NCBI RefSeq assembly: GCF_018736045.1
Contig: NZ_CP076133.1
Location: 2,046,001-2,110,000, forward strand
DNA: 64,000 nucleotides
Source of the DNA: Flammeovirga yaeyamensis
GTDB taxonomy: Bacteria; Bacteroidota; Bacteroidia; Cytophagales; Flammeovirgaceae
Direction: 5' to 3'
Each line of letters opens with the position of its first letter. Position 1 is the first letter of the stretch. The notes below the pieces were generated by a model. That model worked only from the letters and a program-made list of their open reading frames with translations. It was not told where the DNA came from and did not search any database. Position numbers and translations under genes: made by a program. Positions 60,076 to 64,000 of this stretch are shown here, piece after piece.

Positions 60076-62421
60076 TTATTTGAAGCTTACTTCAAAAGGT
60101 TCTCCTCCTTTCAAATTCACTATTTGATGTTTTCCCGCATACATTACCTTCACCTCTTTATCATTTGATGATTTAACGATTGCTTTCACTAACCTCCCTT
60201 TCTCCCACTCTACATCAATTTCAAAACCACCTCTGGCTTTTAACCCTTTTATATAACCATTTTCCCAAGTAGATGGTAAGGCTGGAAGTAACTCTATGTT
60301 ACCTTCATGAGATTGTAATAGCATTTCGGCAATACCTGCTGCTGCTCCCATGTTTCCATCCAATTGAAACGGAGGGTGTGCACAAAATAGATTGGCATAG
60401 GTTCCCCCACCCTTGCTTTTTATTCCTTCAAATTTTACTGGGTAAAGCAAACGTTGAAATAATTTATAGGCTCTGTCTCCATCTTTTAATCGTGACCAGA
60501 AGTTGATTTTCCATGCCAACGACCAGCCTGTTCCGTTATCTCCTCTAGCATTTAAACTTACTTTTGCCGCTTCAGCTAAATCGGGTGTTTTATTTAGTGT
60601 GATTTGATTTCCTGGATGAAGGGCATATAAGTGAGACACATGCCTGTGTGTACTTTTTGGATCATCTACATCTTCCATCCACTCTTGCAATTGTCCCCAG
60701 GATCCAATGGTTGGTGGGGCAATCTTATCCTTTAATTGTTGCAATTCCTCTCTAAAATCTTGATCTATCTTTAAGATCTCACTTGCTGTAATACAATTCG
60801 AAAATAAATCCCACGCTATTTGATGATCCATCGATGCTCCTTTCGAAATCCCTCCATGTTCAGGAGAGTAAGAAGGATAGGAAACTAAGTAGCCATTTTC
60901 GTTTTCAGTTAAATAATCCACCCAAAATAAAGCTGCTTCTTTCATTATAGGATAGGCTTGAGTTTTCAGATACTCCTTATCTTGTGTAAAAGCATAATGC
61001 TCCCATAAATGTTGAGAAATCCACCCTCCGCCAGCAGGAAAAAAGCCCCAAGGAAAGCCCCAGCCCGATGAAGTAAATCCGAATGGATTGTTCATCGTAC
61101 TTACCGTCCACCCTCTCGCATTAAAAAACTCTTTGGCCGATTTCTTTCCAGGCTCGACTAAACTTTCGATATAATCATTTAATGGTTCTTCGCATTCACT
61201 CAAATTGGTCACCTCAGCCGGCCAATATAACATTTGCTGATTGATGTTCATATGATAATCTGCAGCCCACGCAGGGTTCGTACTATCATTCCATTTTCCT
61301 TGCAAATGCAAAGGCATACTTCCAGGTCTTGAACCTGATATCATTAAATATCTACTGTATTGAAAATACAATTGTTCCAGCCAAAGGTCTTTTACTCCAG
61401 ATGCATATTGTAACAGTCTTTGTTTGGTTGACATTCCGATATACTCGTCATCACCCAAATGCAAATCGACTCTATCAAAAAGGTTTTTATAATCCTCTCT
61501 ATGTTCCTCCTTAATGGTCTCATACGATTTCCCTTTTACCCATTGTAAACTCTTTGTATTTTCCTTAATAAAATCGTTTCCTTTATATGTTGGGTAATCG
61601 TTTAGATAATCGGTAGATGCCGCATGATACATCACAAAATAAGTAGCTTTAGTGATTTCAACCTTCCCATTATCAAAACTGATTTTACCATCAGTATCAA
61701 ATTTCAAACAGGTCTCAAATAGCATCTTATTATCACTTACTTCACCTTGGAAAGAGTAGGTATTTTTCTTCCAAGTTTCCTTCACTTTAGTGTGAGGTGA
61801 TACTAATTGAATAGTGTAATTTTCCGGTAGCTTACTTTCAAATTTATACACCATCAATTTTGATGGATAATGACCAAAATACGTTCTTTGGTAAGTATTC
61901 TCCCCTACTTTATAAGTGATCGTACCTTCAGCATTTTTTATATCTAAGACTCTTTGATAATCTTCTACTTTATCAGAGTGTTTGGTTGTTATAAAGAGTT
62001 CACCCATCGTCTGTTGAGCTCCATAATCACCAAAATCACTCAAATACTCTTTATTATGATTAGTCACTCCCGTTAACTCTTTCTGAGCTAATTGATGTGC
62101 CTCATTTAACTTACCTTCGTCAATTAGTCTCCTCACTTCAGAAAGATGTTTCCATGCTCCTTCACGAATACCAAATTGATAGTTTTCGTTACTTCCAGGA
62201 CCACCTGCCCAGAGGGTTCCCTCTGAAAATTGAATACGTTCTTGATGTATCCCGCCAAAAAACACGCTTCCGATAAAGGCATTTCCCAAGGGTAAGGCTT
62301 CCGATTCCCAATCTTCTGCGGGTTCAAAATATAGGAGTTGTAATGTATTGTTTTCTTGTGCCCAGCAGACAGGACTTGATAACAAGAAAAATAAGGTGAA
62401 GTAATGTAAGTAATATCTCAT
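60076..62421 (-). CDS. GH95 family alpha-L-fucosidase/galactosidase-type glycosidase
   Basis: 781 residues with a signal peptide (SSPVCWAQ, about 22). The N-terminal beta domain opens FEPAEDWESEALPLGNAFIGSVFFGGIHQERIQFSEGTLWAGGPG, the classical GH95 start. The alpha/alpha barrel holds QGKWNDSTNPAWAADYHMNINQQMLYWPAE near residue 395 (the catalytic-site Asn residues), YPSYSPEHG near 518 (general-acid Glu) and QLDGNMGAAAG near 690 (Asp). GH95 enzymes invert terminal 1,2-alpha-L-fucose or alpha-L-galactose; which one cannot be told. Together with the sulfatases it suggests a fucose- or galactose-containing sulfated glycan. The ATG gives a complete signal peptide. The last 32 residues are duplicated at 58438. 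Confidence 0.93.
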   Translation of the reverse strand: MRYYLHYFTLFFLLSSPVCWAQENNTLQLLYFEPAEDWESEALPLGNAFIGSVFFGGIHQERIQFSEGTLWAGGPGSNENYQFGIREGAWKHLSEVRRLIDEGKLNEAHQLAQKELTGVTNHNKEYLSDFGDYGAQQTMGELFITTKHSDKVEDYQRVLDIKNAEGTITYKVGENTYQRTYFGHYPSKLMVYKFESKLPENYTIQLVSPHTKVKETWKKNTYSFQGEVSDNKMLFETCLKFDTDGKISFDNGKVEITKATYFVMYHAASTDYLNDYPTYKGNDFIKENTKSLQWVKGKSYETIKEEHREDYKNLFDRVDLHLGDDEYIGMSTKQRLLQYASGVKDLWLEQLYFQYSRYLMISGSRPGSMPLHLQGKWNDSTNPAWAADYHMNINQQMLYWPAEVTNLSECEEPLNDYIESLVEPGKKSAKEFFNARGWTVSTMNNPFGFTSSGWGFPWGFFPAGGGWISQHLWEHYAFTQDKEYLKTQAYPIMKEAALFWVDYLTENENGYLVSYPSYSPEHGGISKGASMDHQIAWDLFSNCITASEILKIDQDFREELQQLKDKIAPPTIGSWGQLQEWMEDVDDPKSTHRHVSHLYALHPGNQITLNKTPDLAEAAKVSLNARGDNGTGWSLAWKINFWSRLKDGDRAYKLFQRLLYPVKFEGIKSKGGGTYANLFCAHPPFQLDGNMGAAAGIAEMLLQSHEGNIELLPALPSTWENGYIKGLKARGGFEIDVEWEKGRLVKAIVKSSNDKEVKVMYAGKHQIVNLKGGEPFEVSFK

Positions 62422-62522
62422 TTCGGTTTAGTTTATTTATTATTTAGTCTCAAAAAATATTGGTTCGTTCCGACATCTAAGTTCTAAAATTATCTTTAGA
62501 AATCAATGTTTTTTTACTATAT

Positions 62523-62561
62523 AAAAATGGACAATAATATGATTATTACTGCCCATTTTTT
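62523..62561 (-). terminator. intrinsic terminator of the right-edge sulfatase
   Basis: AAAAATGG (62523-62530) pairs with CCATTTTT, with an imperfect inner stem (ACAATAAT / ATTACTGC). The T-run is on the minus strand, after the sulfatase stop. The sulfatase and GH95 genes therefore are probably separate transcripts. Confidence 0.65.
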
Positions 62562-62621
62562 GTAAATCTGAATAAAACTGAAACCAGTATTTTAGTAGAA
62601 AAATAGATGATTCAACCTCAA

Positions 62622-64000
62622 TTATTTACTCTTACGCTTTGCCGCCTCAGGTTGTTCAAGTTGATATTCTGCATCATACAGTTCGACTTGATTTTTACGC
62701 CATCTACTTCCCTCTAAATACAATACTTGAGGTCTTGTAATATCCCATTGACCAAGTTGTTTCAGCATTTCAATCACTAAATCTTGATGTTCAGAAGAGA
62801 CATCATGTTGTTCGGAAATATCATTATCTAGGTTGAATAACATTGGTAGACGATCTGGAAGACGAATCAGTTTCCAATTTCCTTTTCTGATGCCTGCACT
62901 GATCGTAAAACGCCACATCATTGTTTCATGAGGATCGCCTTCTTTTTCCTTCAAAAGATAAGGCATAATATCTACACCGTCTAGTTTATCGTTCTTCTTA
63001 ATTTCTCCCCCTGCCAATTTCACAAAAGTAGGTGTTAAATCTAAAGATGTAACGGGCTGATCGAAGGTTCCCTTTTTCAGATGTTTCGGATAAGAAATGA
63101 CGAAAGGAACTCTAATACCTCCCTCTAGTAATATTCCTTTTTGTCCATTTAAAGGAGCATTGATTGATGCATTATGATCACAAGGTCCACCATTATCACT
63201 TAAAAATACGACTACAGTGTTATCGTCAATCTTATGGTCTTTCAATGTTTTCATAATACGCCCAACGTTCACATCTAAACGATGAATCATGGCAGCATAT
63301 GTTCTACGTTTTCTTTCTTTAATATGAGAATATAAAGCTAGATCTTCCTTAGTCGCTTGCAAAGGTGCATGTGGTGCATTGAATGAAGCGAATAAGAAAA
63401 ATGGTTCGTCTTTATGTCTTTTGATAAAATCAACACATTCATCCCCTTTATCATCTGTAATATAAGTTATCGGCTGAGGTTCCTTATAGTTACACTCAAT
63501 TTTATTAGGGTAATGAGAACCATCTGCTTTATTGGGGAAGTAATTATGTCCACCACCTAAATATCCCCAAAATTCATGGAAACCTCTTTTTAAAGGATGG
63601 AACTGATCGGCTTCACCAAGATGCCACTTCCCAACTAAACCATTTACATAACCTAATTCTGCCAATCGATCTGCTAAGGTCGTTTCCTCAACAGGAACTC
63701 CAATATAGTTATGATCAAATTGAGGTAAATCGACAATAGGGTTATTGTCAAAACCAAAACTCACTTGATTTCTTCCGGTCATTAAACCTGCTCTCGATGG
63801 ACCACATACTGGAGCAGACACATACCCTTGAGTAAATTGAACACCTTGTTTTGCTAAGGCATCAATCTCAGGAGTTTTAATTTGTTTGCTACCATTAAAG
63901 CCAACATCTCCATAACCTAAATCGTCTGCTAATATGATTATAAAATTAGGTTTCTTTTCTTTCTGTGCATAAGATAATGTAGACACACAAAGCATAAAAC
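62622..64000 (-). CDS. S1 family sulfatase, N-terminus cut by right edge
   Basis: At least 457 residues are visible. The first in-frame ATG, at 63995, leaves only MLCVSTLSYAQ, too short for a normal signal peptide, so the real start is likely beyond the window. D24-D25 in LADDLGYGD, signature C64-G-P-S-R counted from that ATG, VGKWHLGEADQFHPLKRGFHEFWGYLGGGHNYFP and FLSDNGGPCDHN are visible. The C-terminus (RKNQVELYDAEYQLEQPEAAKRKSK) has no sorting domain. It resembles the sulfatase at 49692 in its CGPSR signature and following motifs. It is separated from GH95 by 200 bases and a terminator. Function is desulfation of an unknown glycan. Confidence 0.92.
   Translation of the reverse strand, partial: FMLCVSTLSYAQKEKKPNFIIILADDLGYGDVGFNGSKQIKTPEIDALAKQGVQFTQGYVSAPVCGPSRAGLMTGRNQVSFGFDNNPIVDLPQFDHNYIGVPVEETTLADRLAELGYVNGLVGKWHLGEADQFHPLKRGFHEFWGYLGGGHNYFPNKADGSHYPNKIECNYKEPQPITYITDDKGDECVDFIKRHKDEPFFLFASFNAPHAPLQATKEDLALYSHIKERKRRTYAAMIHRLDVNVGRIMKTLKDHKIDDNTVVVFLSDNGGPCDHNASINAPLNGQKGILLEGGIRVPFVISYPKHLKKGTFDQPVTSLDLTPTFVKLAGGEIKKNDKLDGVDIMPYLLKEKEGDPHETMMWRFTISAGIRKGNWKLIRLPDRLPMLFNLDNDISEQHDVSSEHQDLVIEMLKQLGQWDITRPQVLYLEGSRWRKNQVELYDAEYQLEQPEAAKRKSK

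Noticed and set aside
1-64000. tRNA, rRNA or riboswitch genes
   Set aside because: No cloverleaf-like or conserved rRNA sequences were noticed in any intergenic region, though a dedicated covariance search could not be run.

Overview
The window looks like chromosomal DNA from an AT-rich marine Bacteroidota, most like the Cytophagales genus Flammeovirga. This rests on gene content rather than any marker gene: a SusC/SusD pair, type IX secretion features (a PorP/SprF protein paired with a giant PKD protein, and type A and B sorting domains), many exported lipoproteins, and alginate lyase, GH28, GH92 and GH95 enzymes with six S1 sulfatases. No rRNA, tRNA, CRISPR or prophage was seen.

Layout. 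0-2 kb: end of a glycan operon (GH28, then a sulfatase cut by the left edge). 2.2-3.9 kb: a radical SAM protein overlapping a DUF6873/GME-like protein. 3.9-4.8 kb: a REP array (75-bp unit) feeding into a REP-associated (RAYT) transposase with an inverted REP at its stop codon. 4.9-6.3 kb: a lipoprotein reading frame broken by TGA, an M15 peptidase and an outer-membrane barrel. 6.6-10.3 kb: GH92 and, upstream of it, a GH92-like protein lacking the catalytic barrel. 10.7-18.8 kb: SprF-like protein and a 2312-residue type IX substrate. 18.8-21.5 kb: housekeeping and membrane genes. 21.6-27.7 kb: six co-oriented genes (NtrC-type regulator, NtrY-like kinase, LytS-like kinase, LytTR regulator, AlkB-like dioxygenase, transglutaminase-like protein). 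28-29.3 kb: four small exported or membrane proteins among strong hairpins. 29.5-33.7 kb: thioredoxin-fold proteins, GH25 lysozyme, a lipoprotein, a DinB-like protein and a SpoIIAA-like protein.

33.8-42.3 kb is a compact alginate utilisation locus: FadR-type regulator, SusC, SusD, PKD lipoprotein and PL7 lyase, all on the minus strand, with TGGTNNACCA operator-like palindromes before the regulator. 42.6-46.5 kb holds a metzincin protease, a DUF2490 protein and a 49-residue hyperacidic microprotein. 46.5-64 kb is a sulfatase island: beta-propeller hydrolase, four sulfatases in a row (the last two a recent tandem duplication), a frameshifted beta-helix protein, a remnant of a GH95 3' end, an unknown secreted protein, an intact GH95 and another sulfatase cut by the right edge. 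It has no SusC/SusD of its own in view.

The exported sulfatases, GH28, GH95 and propeller enzyme probably cooperate in desulfating and trimming a sulfated algal glycan, while the 34-42 kb locus takes up and cleaves alginate. The most unusual items are the GH92-like protein without its catalytic barrel, the REP/RAYT system, two inverted copies of a nested-palindrome element bounding 54.7-60.0 kb, and direct repeats of the GH95 3' end around an unknown gene. Several genes are visibly decayed.
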